A stretch of 64,000 nucleotides of DNA from NCBI RefSeq assembly GCF_029227915.1, contig NC_079883.1:30692001-30756000 (forward strand). The letters run 5' to 3'. The notes under the pieces were generated by a model that was not told the origin of the DNA, did not search any database, and saw only the letters and a list, made by a program, of their open reading frames with translations. Below are positions 36,591-49,764 of this stretch, piece by piece. Made by a program: the position numbers and the translations under genes. The DNA is from Hydractinia symbiolongicarpus (lineage: Eukaryota; Cnidaria; Hydrozoa; Anthoathecata; Hydractiniidae). Numbering within the stretch: position 1 is the first letter of the stretch; each line of letters opens with the position of its first letter.

Positions 36591-39500
36591 CAAATCGTGG
36601 GATTTCGTTTGCCGGCGATTAAACCTCTTTCATTAAGCGTCTCATCAAAAATGAAAACATTTTTGAAAACGGCAAGTCTCATGCGTTTTAGTGGTGAAAA
36701 AATAATTTAAAAAATCGTTCGGGAAATGAGTTTACTCCCTGGGTACTTTCTTTGTATACTTTTGACGATGCGGGCCGAGTCCGGGGTTTACGGGAAATCG
36801 CGGGTTTTTGTTTGCCGGCGATTAAACTTCTTTTATTTAGCGTCTCATCTAAAATGAAAAAATTTTTGATAACTACAAGTCTCATGCGTTTTAGTGGTGA
36901 AAAAATAAATTAAAAAATCGTTCGGGAAATGAGTTTACTTCCTGGGTACTTTCTTTGTATACTTTTGACTATACGGGCCAAGTCCGGGATTTACGGAAAA
37001 TCGCGGGTTTTCGTTTGCCGGCGATTAAACTTCTTTTATTCAGCGTCTCATAAAAAATGAAAACATTTCTGAGAACTACAAGTCTTATGCGTTTTAGTGG
37101 TGAAAAAAATAATTTAAAAAATCGTTCTGGAAATGAGTTTACTCACAGGGTACTTTCTTTGTATACATTCGACTATACGGGCCAAGCCCGGGATTTACGG
37201 GAAATCGCGGGATTTCGTTTGCCGGCGATTAAACCTCTTTCATTAAGCGTCTCATCAAAAATGAAAACATTTTTGAAAACTACAAGTCTCATGCGTTTTA
37301 GTGGTGAAAAGATAATTTAAAAAATCGTTTTGGAAATTAGTTTACTCACAGGGTACTTTCTTTTTATACATTCGATTATACGGGCCAAGCCCGGGATTTA
37401 CGGAAAATCGCGGGTTTTCGCTTGCCGGCGATTAAACCACTTTTATTCAGCGTCTCATCAAAAATGAAAACATTTTTGAAAACTACAAGTCTCATGCGTT
37501 TTAGTGGTAAAAAAAAAATTTAAAAAATCGTTCGGGAAATGAGTTTACACCCTGGGTACTTTCTTTGTATACTTTTGACTATACGGGCCGAGTCCGGGAT
37601 TTACGGGAAATCGCAGGTTTTCGTTTGCCGGCGATTAAACTTCTTTTATTCAGCGTCTCATCAAAAAGGAAAACATTTTTGAAAACTACAAGTCTCATGC
37701 GTTTTAGTGGTGAAAAAATAATTTAAAAAATCGTTCGGGAAATGAGTTTACTCCCTGGGTACTTTCTTTGTATACTTTTGACTATGCGGGCCGAGTCCGC
37801 GGTTTACGGGAAATGGGGGGTTTTCGTTTGCCGGCGATTAAACTTCTTTTATTCAGCGTCTGATCAAAAATGAAAACATTTTTGAAAACTACAAGTCTCA
37901 AGCCTTTTAGTGGTGAAAAAAAAATTTAAAAAATCGATGGGGAAATAAGTTTACTTCCTGGGTACTTTCTTTGTATACATTCGACTATACGGGCCAAGCC
38001 CGGGATTTACGGGAAATCGCGGGATTTCGTTTGCCGGCGATTAAACCTCTTTCATTAAGCGTCTCATCAAAAATGAAAACATTTTTGATAACTACAAGTC
38101 TCATGCGTTTTAGTGGTGAAAAGATAATTTAAAAAATCGTTTTGGAAATTAGTTTACTCACAGGGTACTTTCTTTGTATACATTCGACTATACGGGCCGA
38201 TCCCGGGATTTACGGGAAATCGCAGGTTTTCGTTTGCCGGCGATTAAACTTCTTTTATTTAGCGTCTCATCAAAAATGAAAACATTTTTGAAAACTACAA
38301 GTCTCATGCGTTTTAGTGGTGAAAAAATAAATTAAAAAATCGTTCGGGAAATGAGTTTACTTCCTGGGTACTTTCTTTGTATACTTTTGACTATACGGGC
38401 CAAGCCCGGTATTTACGGGAAATCGCGGGTTTTCGTTTGCCGGCGAATAAACTTCTTTTATTCAGCGCCTCATCAAAAATGAAAACATTTTTGAAAACTA
38501 CAAGTCTTATGCGTTTTAGTGGTGAAAAAATAATTTAAAAAATCGTTCGGGAAATGAGTTTACTCACAGGGTACTTTCTTTGTATACATTCGACTATACG
38601 GACCAAGCCCGGGATTTACGGGAAATCGCGGGTTTTCGTTTGCCGGCGATTAAACCTCTTTCATTAAGCGTCTCATCAAAAATGAAAACATTTTTGAAAA
38701 CTACAAGTGTCATGCGTTTTAGTGGTAAAAAAAAAATTTAAAAAATCGTTCGGGAAATGAGTTTACTCCCTGGGTACTTTCTTTGTATACATTCGACTAT
38801 ACGGGCCAAGCCCGGGATTTACGGGAAATCGCGGGTTTTCATTTGCCGGCGATTAAACCTCTTTCATTAAGCGTCTCATCAAAAATGAAAACATTTTTGA
38901 AAACTACAAGTCTCATGCGTTTTAGTGGTGAAAAGATAATTTAAAAAATCGTTCCGGAAATGAGTTTACTCACAGGGTACTTTCTTTGTATACATTCGAC
39001 TATACGGACCAAGCCCGGGATTTACGGGAAATCGCGGGTTTTCGTTTGCCGGCGATTAAACCTCTTTCATTAAGCGTCTCATCAAAAATGAAAACATTTT
39101 TGAAAACTACAAGTGTCATGCGTTTTGGGGGGAAAAAAAAAATTTAAAAAATCGTTCGGGAAATGAGTTTACTCCCTGGGTACTTTCTTTGTATACATTC
39201 GACTATACGGGCAAAACCCGGGATTTACGGGAAATCGCGGGTTTTCGTTTGCCGGCGATTAAACCTCTTTCATTAAGCGTCTCATCAAAAATGAAAACAT
39301 TTTTAAAAACTACAAGTCTCATGGACTTTAGTGGTGAAATAATAATTTAAAAAATCGTTCGGATAATGAGTTTACACCCTGGGTACTTTCTTTGTATACT
39401 TTTGACTATACGAGCCGAGTCCGGGATTTACGGGAAATCGCTGGTTTTCCTTTGCCGGCGATTAAACTTCTTTTGTTCAGTGTCTGATCAAAAATGAAAA

Positions 39501-40205
39501 CATTTTTGAAAACTACAAGTCTCAAGCGTTTTAGTGGTGAAAGAAAAATTTAAAAAATCGTTCGGGAAATGAGTTTATTCCCTGGGTACTTTCTTTGTAT
39601 ACATTCGACTATACGGGCCAAGCCTGGGATTTACGGGAAATCGCGGGATTTCGTTTGCCGGCGATTAAACCTCTTTCATTAAGCGTCTCGTCAAAAATGA
39701 AAGCATTTTTGAAAACTGCAAATCTCATGCTTTTTAATGGTGAAAAGATAATTTAAAAAATCGTTTTGGAAATGAGTTTACTCACAGGGTACTTTCTCTG
39801 TATACATTCGACTATACGGGCCAAGCCCGGGATTTACGGGAAATCGCGGGTTTTCGTTTGCCGGCGATTAAACCACTTTTATTCAGCGTCTCATCAAAAA
39901 TGAAAACATTTTTGAAAACTACAAGTCTCATGCGTTTTAGTTGTAAAAAAAAAAAATTAAAAATCTTTCGGGAAATGAGTTTACTCCCTGGGTACTTTCT
40001 TAGTATACATTCGACTATACGGGCCAAGCCAGGGATTTACGGCAAATCGTGGGATTTCGTTTGCCGGCGATTAAACCTCTTTCATTAAGCGTCTCATCAA
40101 AAATGAAAACATTTTTGAAAACGGCAAGTCTCATGCGTTTTAGTGGTGAAAAGATAATTTAAAAAATCGTTTTGGAAATGAGTTTACTCACAGGGTACTT
40201 TCTTT
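35080..40205 (+). repeat. Large Zone IV block, copy 1
   Basis: 35080-37775 matches 40562-43257 at an offset of 5482 (27 monomers). 36670-40205 matches 43168-46703 at an offset of 6498 (32 monomers). The change of offset comes from an extra five-monomer duplication in the right copy. Shared rare markers are TTTCTGAGAACTAC (37066 and 42548), AAAAAGGAAAAC, AAATGGGGGGTTTT (37811), a GGGGGG run (39127 and 45625), TTTCTCTGTATAC (39795) and GCCAGGGATTTACGG (40028). Confidence 0.88.
39127..39142 (+). other. Unusual six-G plus ten-A tract in a monomer linker
   Basis: TTTTAGTGGTA is replaced by six G followed by ten A. The identical change is at 45625-45640, so it was copied with the large Zone IV block. 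It is useful as a tracer and is also a place to check base accuracy. Confidence 0.75.
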
Positions 40206-42152
40206 GTATACATTCGACTATACGGGCCAAGCCTGGGATTTACGGGAAATCGCGGGATTTCGTTTGCCGGCGATTAAACCTCTTTCATTAAGCGTCTCGT
40301 CAAAAATGAAAACATTTTTGAAAACTGCAAATCTCATGCGTTTTAGTGGTGAAAAGATAATTTAAAAAATCGTTTTGGAAATGAGTTTACTCCCTTGGTA
40401 TTTTCTTAGTATACATTCGACTATACGGGCCAAGCCCGGGATTTACGGCAAATCGTGGGATTTCGTTTGCCGGCGATTAAACCTCTTTCATTAAGCGTCT
40501 CATCAAAAATTAAAACATTTTTGAAAACGGCAAGTCTCATGCGTTTTAGTGGTGAAAAAATAATTTAAAAAATCGTTCGGGAAATGAGTTTACTCCCCGG
40601 GTACTTTCTTTGTATACTTTTGACTATGCGGGCCGAGTCCGGGATTTACGGGAAATCGCAGGTTTTTGTTTGCCGGCGATTAAACTTCTTTTATTAAGCG
40701 TCTCATCAAAAATGAAAACATTTTTGAAAACTACAAGTCTCATGCGTTTTAGTGGTGAAAAAATAAATTAAAAAATCGTTCGAGAAATGAGTTTACTCCC
40801 TGGGTACTTTCTTTGTATACTTTTGACTATACGGGCCGAGTCCGGGATTTACGGGAAATCGCGGGTTTTCGTTTGCCGGCGATTAAACTTCTTTTATTCA
40901 GCGTCTCATCAAAAATGAAAACATTTTTGAAAACTACAAGTCTCATGCGTTTTAGTGGTGAAAAAATAAATTAAAAAATCGTTCGGGAAATGAGTTTACT
41001 TCCTGGGTACTTTCTTTGTATACTTTTGACTATACGGGCCAAGTCCGGGATTTACGGGAAATCGCGGGTTTTCGTTTGCCGGCGATTAAACTTCTTTTAT
41101 TCAGCGTCTCATCTGAAATGAAAAAATTTTTGAAAACTACAAGTCTCATGCGTTTTAGTGGTACAAAAAAAATTTAAAAAATCGTTCGGGAAATGAGTTT
41201 ACTCCCTGGGTACTTTCTTTGTATACTTTTGACTATGCGGGCCGAGTCCGGGATTTACGGGAAATCGCAGGTTTTTGTTTGCCGGCGATTAAACTTCTTT
41301 TATTAAGCGTCTCATCAAAAATGAAAACATTTTTGAAAACTACAAGTCTCATGCGTTTTAGTGGTGAAAAAATAAATTAAAAAATCGTTCGGGAAATGAG
41401 TTTACTCCCTGGGTACTTTCTTTATATACTTTTGACTATACGGGCCGAGTCCGGGATTTACGGGAAATCGCGGGTTTTCGTTTGCCGGCGATTAAACTTC
41501 TTTTATTCAGCGTCTCATCAAAAATGAAAACATTTTTGAAAACTTCAAGTCTCATGCGTTTTAGTGGTGAAAAAATAAATTAAAAAATCGTTCGGGAAAT
41601 GAGTTTACTTCCTGGGTACTTTCTTTGTATACTTTTGACTATACGGGCCAAGTCCGGGATTTACGGGAAATCGCGGGTTTTCCTTCGCCGGCGATTAAAT
41701 TTCTTTTATTCAGCGTCTCATAAAAAATGAAAACATTTTTGAAAACTACAAGTCTTATGCGTTTTAGTGGTGAAAAGATAATTTAAAAAATCGTTTTGGA
41801 AATGAGTTTACTCACAGGGTACTTTCTTTGTATACATTCGACTATACTGGCCAAGCCCGGGATTTACGGGAAATCGCGGGTTTTCGTTTGCCGGCGATTA
41901 AACCACTTTTATTCAGCGTCTCATCAAAAATGAAAACATTTTTGAAAACTACAAGTCTCATGCGTTTTAGTGGTAGAAAAAAAAATTAAAAAATCTTTCG
42001 GGAAATGAGTTTACTCCCTGGGTACTTTCTTAGTATACATTCGACTATACGGGCCAAGCCCGGGATTTACGGCAAATCGTGGGATTTCGTTTGCCGGCGA
42101 TTAAACCTCTTTCATTAAGCGTCTCATCAAAAATGAAAACATTTTTGAAAAC

Positions 42153-43168
42153 GGCAAGTCTCATGCGTTTTAGTGGTGAAAAAATAATTTAAAAAATCGT
42201 TCGGGAAATGAGTTTACTCCCTGGGTACTTTCTTTGTATACTTTTGACGATGCGGGCCGAGTCCGGGGTTTACGGGAAATCGCGGGTTTTTGTTTGCCGG
42301 CGATTAAACTTCTTTTATTTAGCGTCTCATCTAAAATGAAAAAATTTTTGAAAACTACAAGTCTCATGCGTTTTAGTGGTGAAAAAATAAATTAAAAAAT
42401 CGTTCGGGAAATGAGTTTACTTCCTGGGTACTTTCTTTGTATACTTTTGACTATACGGGCCAAGTCCGGGATTTACGGGAAATCGCGGGTTTTCGTTTGC
42501 CGGCGATTAAACTTCTTTTATTCAGCGTCTCATAAAAAATGAAAACATTTCTGAGAACTACAAGTCTTATGCGTTTTAGTGGTGAAAAAAATAATTTAAA
42601 AAATCGTTCTGGAAATGAGTTTACTCACAGGGTACTTTCTTTGTATACATTCGACTATACGGGCCAAGCCCGGGATTTACGGGAAATCGCGGGATTTCGT
42701 TTGCCGGCGATTAAACCTCTTTCATTAAGCGTCTCATCAAAAATGAAAACATTTTTGAAAACTACAAGTCTCATGCGTTTTAGTGGTGAAAAGATAATTT
42801 AAAAAATCGTTTTGGAAATTAGTTTACTCACAGGGTACTTTCTTTTTATACATTCGATTATACGGGCCAAGCCCGGGATTTACGGGAAATCGCGGGTTTT
42901 CGCTTGCCGGCGATTAAACCACTTTTATTCAGCGTCTCATCAAAAATGAAAACATTTTTGAAAACTACAAGTCTCATGCGTTTTAGTGGTAAAAAAAAAA
43001 TTTAAAAAATCGTTCGGGAAATGAGTTTACACCCTGGGTACTTTCTTTGTATACTTTTGACTATACGGGCCGAGTCCGGGATTTACGGGAAATCGCAGGT
43101 TTTCGTTTGCCGGCGATTAAACTTCTTTTATTCAGCGTCTCATCAAAAAGGAAAACATTTTTGAAAAC
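42153..43168 (+). repeat. Five-monomer tandem duplication inside copy 2, first unit
   Basis: Matches 43169-44184 at an offset of 1016. Both contain TTTTGACGATGCGGG, AAAAAATTTTTG, TTTCTGAGAACTAC, GAAAAAAATAATTT and CTTTTTATACATTCGATTATACGG in the same order. The left counterpart (36.7-37.7 kb) has this unit once. Confidence 0.9.
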
Positions 43169-44184
43169 TACAAGTCTCATGCGTTTTAGTGGTGAAAAAA
43201 TAATTTAAAAAATCGTTCGGGAAATGAGTTTACTCCCTGGGTACTTTCTTTGTATACTTTTGACGATGCGGGCCGAGTCCGGGGTTTACGGGAAATCGCG
43301 GGTTTTTGTTTGCCGGCGATTAAACTTCTTTTATTTAGCGTCTCATCTAAAATGAAAAAATTTTTGAAAACTACAAGTCTCATGCGTTTTAGTGGTGAAA
43401 AAATAAATTAAAAAATCGTTCGGGAAATGAGTTTACTTCCTGGGTACTTTCTTTGTATACTTTTGACTATACGGGCCAAGTCCGGGATTTACGGGAAATC
43501 GCGGGTTTTCGTTTGCCGGCGATTAAACTTCTTTTATTCAGCGTCTCATAAAAAATGAAAACATTTCTGAGAACTACAAGTCTTATGCGTTTTAGTGGTG
43601 AAAAAAATAATTTAAAAAATCGTTCTGGAAATGAGTTTACTCACAGGGTACTTTCTTTGTATACATTCGACTATACGGGCCAAGCCCGGGATTTACGGGA
43701 AATCGCGGGATTTCGTTTGCCGGCGATTAAACCTCTTTCATTAAGCGTCTCATCAAAAATGAAAACATTTTTGAAAACTACAAGTCTCATGCGTTTTAGT
43801 GGTGAAAAGATAATTTAAAAAATCGTTTTGGAAATTAGTTTACTCACAGGGTACTTTCTTTTTATACATTCGATTATACGGGCCAAGCCCGGGATTTACG
43901 GGAAATCGCGGGTTTTCGCTTGCCGGCGATTAAACCACTTTTATTCAGCGTCTCATCAAAAATGAAAACATTTTTGAAAACTACAAGTCTCATGCGTTTT
44001 AGTGGTAAAAAAAAAATTTAAAAAATCGTTCGGGAAATGAGTTTACACCCTGGGTACTTTCTTTGTATACTTTTGACTATACGGGCCGAGTCCGGGATTT
44101 ACGGGAAATCGCAGGTTTTCGTTTGCCGGCGATTAAACTTCTTTTATTCAGCGTCTCATCAAAAAGGAAAACATTTTTGAAAAC
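43169..44184 (+). repeat. Five-monomer tandem duplication inside copy 2, second unit
   Basis: Nearly identical by eye to 42153-43168. It ends where TTTTGACTATGCGGG with AAATGGGGGG replaces TTTTGACGATGCGGG with AAATCGCGGG. Confidence 0.9.
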
Positions 44185-45624
44185 TACAAGTCTCATGCGT
44201 TTTAGTGGTGAAAAAATAATTTAAAAAATCGTTCGGGAAATGAGTTTACTCCCTGGGTACTTTCTTTGTATACTTTTGACTATGCGGGCCGAGTCCGGGG
44301 TTTACGGGAAATGGGGGGTTTTCGTTTGCCGGCGATTAAACTTCTTTTATTCAGCGTCTGATCAAAAATGAAAACATTTTTGAAAACTACAAGTCTCAAG
44401 CCTTTTAGTGGTGAAAAAAAAATTTAAAAAATCGTTGGGGAAATAAGTTTACTCCCTGGGTACTTTCTTTGTATACATTCGACTATACGGGCCAAGCCCG
44501 GGATTTACGGGAAATCGCGGGATTTCTTTTGCCGGCGATTAAACCTCTTTCATTAAGCGTCTCATCAAAAATGAAAACATTTTTGATAACTACAAGTCTC
44601 ATGCGTTTTAGTGGTGAAAAGATAATTTAAAAAATCGTTTTGGAAATTAGTTTACTCACAGGGTACTTTCTTTGTATACATTCGACTATACGGGCCGAGT
44701 CCGGGATTTACGGGAAATCGCAGGTTTTCGTTTGCCGGCGATTAAACTTCTTTTATTTAGCGTCTCATCAAAAATGAAAACATTTTTGAAAACTACAAGT
44801 CTCATGCGTTTTAGTGGTGAAAAAATAAATTAAAAAATCGTTCGGGAAATGAGTTTACTTCCTGGGTACTTTCTTTGTATACTTTTGACTATACGGGCCA
44901 AGCCCGGTATTTACGGGAAATCGCGGGTTTTCGTTTGCCGGCGATTAAACTTCTTTTATTCAGCGCCTCATCAAAAATGAAAACATTTTTGAAAACTACA
45001 AGTCTTATGCGTTTTAGTGGTGAAAAAATAATTTAAAAAATCGTTCCGGAAATGAGTTTACTCACAGGGTACTTTCTTTGTATACATTCGACTATACGGA
45101 CCAAGCCCGGGATTTACGGGAAATCGCGGGTTTTCGTTTGCCGGCGATTAAACCTCTTTCATTAAGCGTCTCATCAAAAATGAAAACATTTTTGAAAACT
45201 ACAAGTGTCATGCGTTTTAGTGGTAAAAAAAAAATTTAAAAAATCGTTCGGGAAATGAGTTTACTCCCTGGGTACTTTCTTTGTATACATTCGACTATAC
45301 GGGCCAAGCCCGGGATTTACGGGAAATCGCGGGTTTTCATTTGCCGGCGATTAAACCTCTTTCATTAAGCGTCTCATCAAAAATGAAAACATTTTTGAAA
45401 ACTACAAGTCTCATGCGTTTTAGTGGTGAAAAGATAATTTAAAAAATCGTTCCGGAAATGAGTTTACTCACAGGGTACTTTCTTTGTATACATTCGACTA
45501 TACGGACCAAGCCCGGGATTTACGGGAAATCGCGGGTTTTCGTTTGCCGGCGATTAAACCTCTTTCATTAAGCGTCTCATCAAAAATGAAAACATTTTTG
45601 AAAACTACAAGTGTCATGCGTTTT

Positions 45625-45640
45625 GGGGGGAAAAAAAAAA
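45625..45640 (+). other. Unusual six-G plus ten-A tract in a monomer linker
   Basis: The partner of 39127-39142 in the second large Zone IV block. The related segment in Zone V (55.0-55.6 kb) lacks it: one monomer fewer is present there, consistent with a fusion of two neighbouring units. Confidence 0.75.
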
Positions 45641-48600
45641 TTTAAAAAATCGTTCGGGAAATGAGTTTACTCCCTGGGTACTTTCTTTGTATACATTCGA
45701 CTATACGGGCAAAACCCGGGATTTACGGGAAATCGCGGGTTTTCGTTTGCCGGCGATTAAACCTCTTTCATTAAGCGTCTCATCAAAAATGAAAACATTT
45801 TTAAAAACTACAAGTCTCATGGACTTTAGTGGTGAAATAATAATTTAAAAAATCGTTCGGGAAATGAGTTTACACCCTGGGTACTTTCTTTGTATACTTT
45901 TGACTATACGAGCCGAGTCCGGGATTTACGGGAAATCGCTGGTTTTCCTTTGCCGGCGATTAAACTTCTTTTGTTCAGTGTCTGATCAAAAATGAAAACA
46001 TTTTTGAAAACTACAAGTCTCAAGCGTTTTAGTGGTGAAAGAAAAATTTAAAAAATCGTTCGGGAAATGAGTTTATTCCCTGGGTACTTTCTTTGTATAC
46101 ATTCGACTATACGGGCCAAGCCTGGGATTTACGGGAAATCGCGGGATTTCGTTTGCCGGCGATTAAACCTCTTTCATTAAGCGTCTCGTCAAAAATGAAA
46201 ACATTTTTGAAAACTGCAAATCTCATGCTTTTTAATGGTGAAAAGATAATTTAAAAAATCGTTTTGGAAATGAGTTTACTCACAGGGTACTTTCTCTGTA
46301 TACATTCGACTATACGGGCCAAGCCCGGGATTTACGGGAAATCGCGGGTTTTCGTTTGCCGGCGATTAAACCACTTTTATTCAGCGTCTCATCAAAAATG
46401 AAAACATTTTTGAAAACTACAAGTCTTATGCGTTTTAGTTGTAAAAAAAAAAATTAAAAATCTTTCGGGAAATGAGTTTACTCCCTGGGTACTTTCTTAG
46501 TATACATTCGACTATACGGGCCAAGCCAGGGATTTACGGCAAATCGTGGGATTTCGTTTGCCGGCGATTAAACCTCTTTCATTAAGCGTCTCATCAAAAA
46601 TGAAAACATTTTTGAAAACGGCAAGTCTCATGCGTTTTAGTGGTGAAAAGATAATTTAAAAAATCGTTTTGGAAATGAGTTTACTCACAGGGTACTTTCT
46701 TTGTATACATTTGACTTTTCGGGCCAAGCCCGGGATTTACGGGAAATCGCGGGGCTTCGTTTGCCGGTGATTAAACCTCTTTCATTAAGCGTCTCATCAA
46801 AAATGAAAACATTTTTGAAAACTAAAAGTCTCAAGCCTTTTAGTGGTAAAAGAAAAATTTAAAAAATCGTTCGGGAAATGAGTTTATTCCCTGGGTACTT
46901 TCTTTGTATACATTCGACTATACGGGCCAAGCCTGGGATTTACGGGAAATCGCGGGATTTCGTTTGCCGGCGATTAAACCTCTTTCATTAAGCGTCTCGT
47001 CAAAAATGAAAACATTTTTGAAAACTGCAAATCTCATGCGTTTTAGTGGTGAAAAGATAATTTAAAAAATCGTTTTGGAAATGAGTTTACTCCCTTGGTA
47101 CTTTCTTAGTATACATTCGACTATACGGGCCAAGCCCGGGATTTACGGGAAATCGCGGGTTTTCATTTGCCGGCGATTAAACCTCTTTCATTAAGCGTCT
47201 CATCAAAAATGAAAACATTTTTGAAAACTACAAGTCTTTTGCGTTTTAGTGGTGAAAATTTAATTTAAAAAATCGTTCCGGAAATGAGTTTACTCACAGG
47301 GTACTTTCTTTGTATTCATTCGACTATACGGGCAAAACCCGGGATTTACGGGAAATCGCGGGTTTTCGTTTGCCGGCGATTAAACCTCTTTCATTAAGCG
47401 TCTCATCCGAAATGAAAACATTTTTAAAAACTACAAGTCTCATGGACTTTAGTGGTGAAATAATAATTTAAAAAATCGTTCGGGAAATGAGTTTACACCC
47501 TGGGTACTTTCTTTGTATACTTTTGACTATACGAGCCGAGTCCGGGATTTACGGGAAATCGCTGGTTTTCCTTTGCCGGCGATTAAACTTCTTTTGTTCA
47601 GTGTCTGATCAAAAATGAAAACATTTTTGAAAACTACAAGTCTCAAGCGTTTTAGTGGTGAAAGAAAAATTTAAAAAATCGTTCGGGAAATGAGTTTATT
47701 CCCTGGGTACTTTCTTTGTATACATTCGACTATACGGGCCAAGCCCGGGATTTACGGCAAATCGTGGGATTTTGTTTGCCGGCGATTAAACCTCTTTCAT
47801 TAAGCGTCTCATCAAAAATGAAAACATTTTTGAAAACGGCAAGTCTCATGCGTTTTAGTGGTGAAAAGATAATTTAAAAAATCGTTTTGGAAATGAGTTT
47901 ACTCACAGGGTACTTTCTTTGTATACATTTGACTTTTCGGGCGAAGCCCGGGATTTACGGGAAATCGCGGGGCTTCGTTTGCCGGTGATTAAACCTCTTT
48001 CATTAAGCGTCTCATCAAAAATGAAAACATTTTTGAAAACTACAAGTCTCAAGCCTTTTAGTGGTGAAAGAAAAATTTAAAAAATCGTTCGGGAAATGAG
48101 TTTATTCCCTGGGTACTTTCTTTGTATACAGTCGACTATACGGGCCAAGCCTGGGATTTACGGGAAATCGCGGGATTTCGTTTGCCGGCGATTAAACCTC
48201 TTTCATTAAGCGTCTCATCAAAAATAAAAACATTTTTGAAAACGGCAAGTCTCATGCGTTTTAGTGGTGAAAAGATAATTTAAAAAATCGTTTTGGAAAT
48301 GAGTTTCCTCACAGGGTACTTTCTTTGTATACATTTGATTTTTCGGGCCAAGCCCGGGATTTACGGGAAATCGCGGGGCTTCGTTTGCCGGTGATTAAAC
48401 CTCTTTCATTAAGCGTCTCATCAAAAATGAAAACATTTTTGAAAACTACAAGTCTCAAGCCTTTTAGTGGTGAAAGAAAAATTTAAAAAATCGTTCGGGA
48501 AATGAGTTTATTCCCTGGGTACTTTCTTTGTATACATTCGACTATACGGGCCAAGCCTGGGATTTACGGGAAATCGCGGGATTTCGTTTGCCGGCGATTA

Positions 48601-49764
48601 AACCTCTTTCATTAAGCGTCTCGTCAAAAATGAAAACATTTTTGAAAACTGCAAATCTCATGCGTTTTAGTGGTGAAAAGATAATTTAAAAAATCGTTTT
48701 GGAAATGAGTTTACTCCCTTGGTACTTTCTTAGTATACATTCGACTATACGGGCCAAGCCCGGGATTTACGGCAAATCGTGGGATTTCGTTTGCCGGCGA
48801 TTAAACCTCTTTCATTAAGCGTCTCATCAAAAATGAAAACATTTTTGAAAACGGCAAGTCTCATGCGTTTTAGTGGTGAAAAAATAATTTAAAAAATCGT
48901 TCGGGAAATGAGTTTACTCCCTGGGTACTTTCTTTGTATACTTTTGACTATGCGGGCCGAGTCCGGAGTTTACGGGAAATCGCGGGTTTTCGTTTGCCGG
49001 CGATTAAACTTCTTTTATTTAGCGTCTCATCTAAAATGAAAACATTTTTGAAAACTACAAGTCTCATGCGTTTTAGTGGTAAAAAAAAAATTTAAAAAAT
49101 CGTTCGGGAAATGAGTTTACTCCCTGGGTACTTTCTTTGTATACTTTTGACTATGCGGGCCGAGTCCGGGATTTACGGGAAATCGCAGGTTTTTGTTTGC
49201 CGGCGATTAAACTTCTTTTATTAAGCGTCTCATCAAAAATAAAAACATTTTTGAAAACTACAAGTCTCATGCGTTTTAGTGGTGAAAAAATAAATTAAAA
49301 AATCGTTCGAGAAATGAGTTTACTCCCTGGGTACTTTCTTTGTATACTTTTGACTATACGGGCCGAGTCCGGGATTTACGGGAAATCGCGGGTTTTCGTT
49401 TGCCGGCGATTAAACTTCTTTTATTCAGCGTCTCATCAAAAATGAAAACATTTTTGAAAACTACAAGTCTCATGCGTTTTAGTGGTAAAAAAAAAATTTA
49501 AAAAATCGTTCGGGAAATGAGTTTACTCCCTGGGTACTTTCTTTGTATACTTTTGACTATGCGGGCCGAGTCCGGGATTTACGGGAAATCGCAGGTTTTT
49601 GTTTGCCGGCGATTAAACTTCTTTTATTAAGCGTCTCATCAAAAATGAAAACATTTTTGAAAACTACAAGTCTCATGCGTTTTAGTGGTGAAAAAATAAA
49701 TTAAAAAATCGTTCGGGAAATGAGTTTACTCCCTGGGTACTTTTTTTGTATACTTTTGACTATA

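Larger units (their letters stand above)
40562..46703 (+). repeat. Large Zone IV block, copy 2, with an internal five-monomer duplication
   Basis: Carries the marker series of 35080-40205 in the same order, lengthened by one five-monomer tandem duplication at 42153-44184. Point differences include GTCCGGGG for GTCCGCGG and CGTTGGGG for CGATGGGG, both in the segment near 44300-44440. Homology ends near 46703, where the right copy continues with ATTTGACTTTTCGGG. Confidence 0.88.

Noticed and set aside
39127-45640. Six-G runs as independent sequencing errors
   Set aside because: The same change occurs in both large Zone IV copies with matching flanks, so it was inherited with the block; an error copied by misassembly remains possible but is not the simplest reading.
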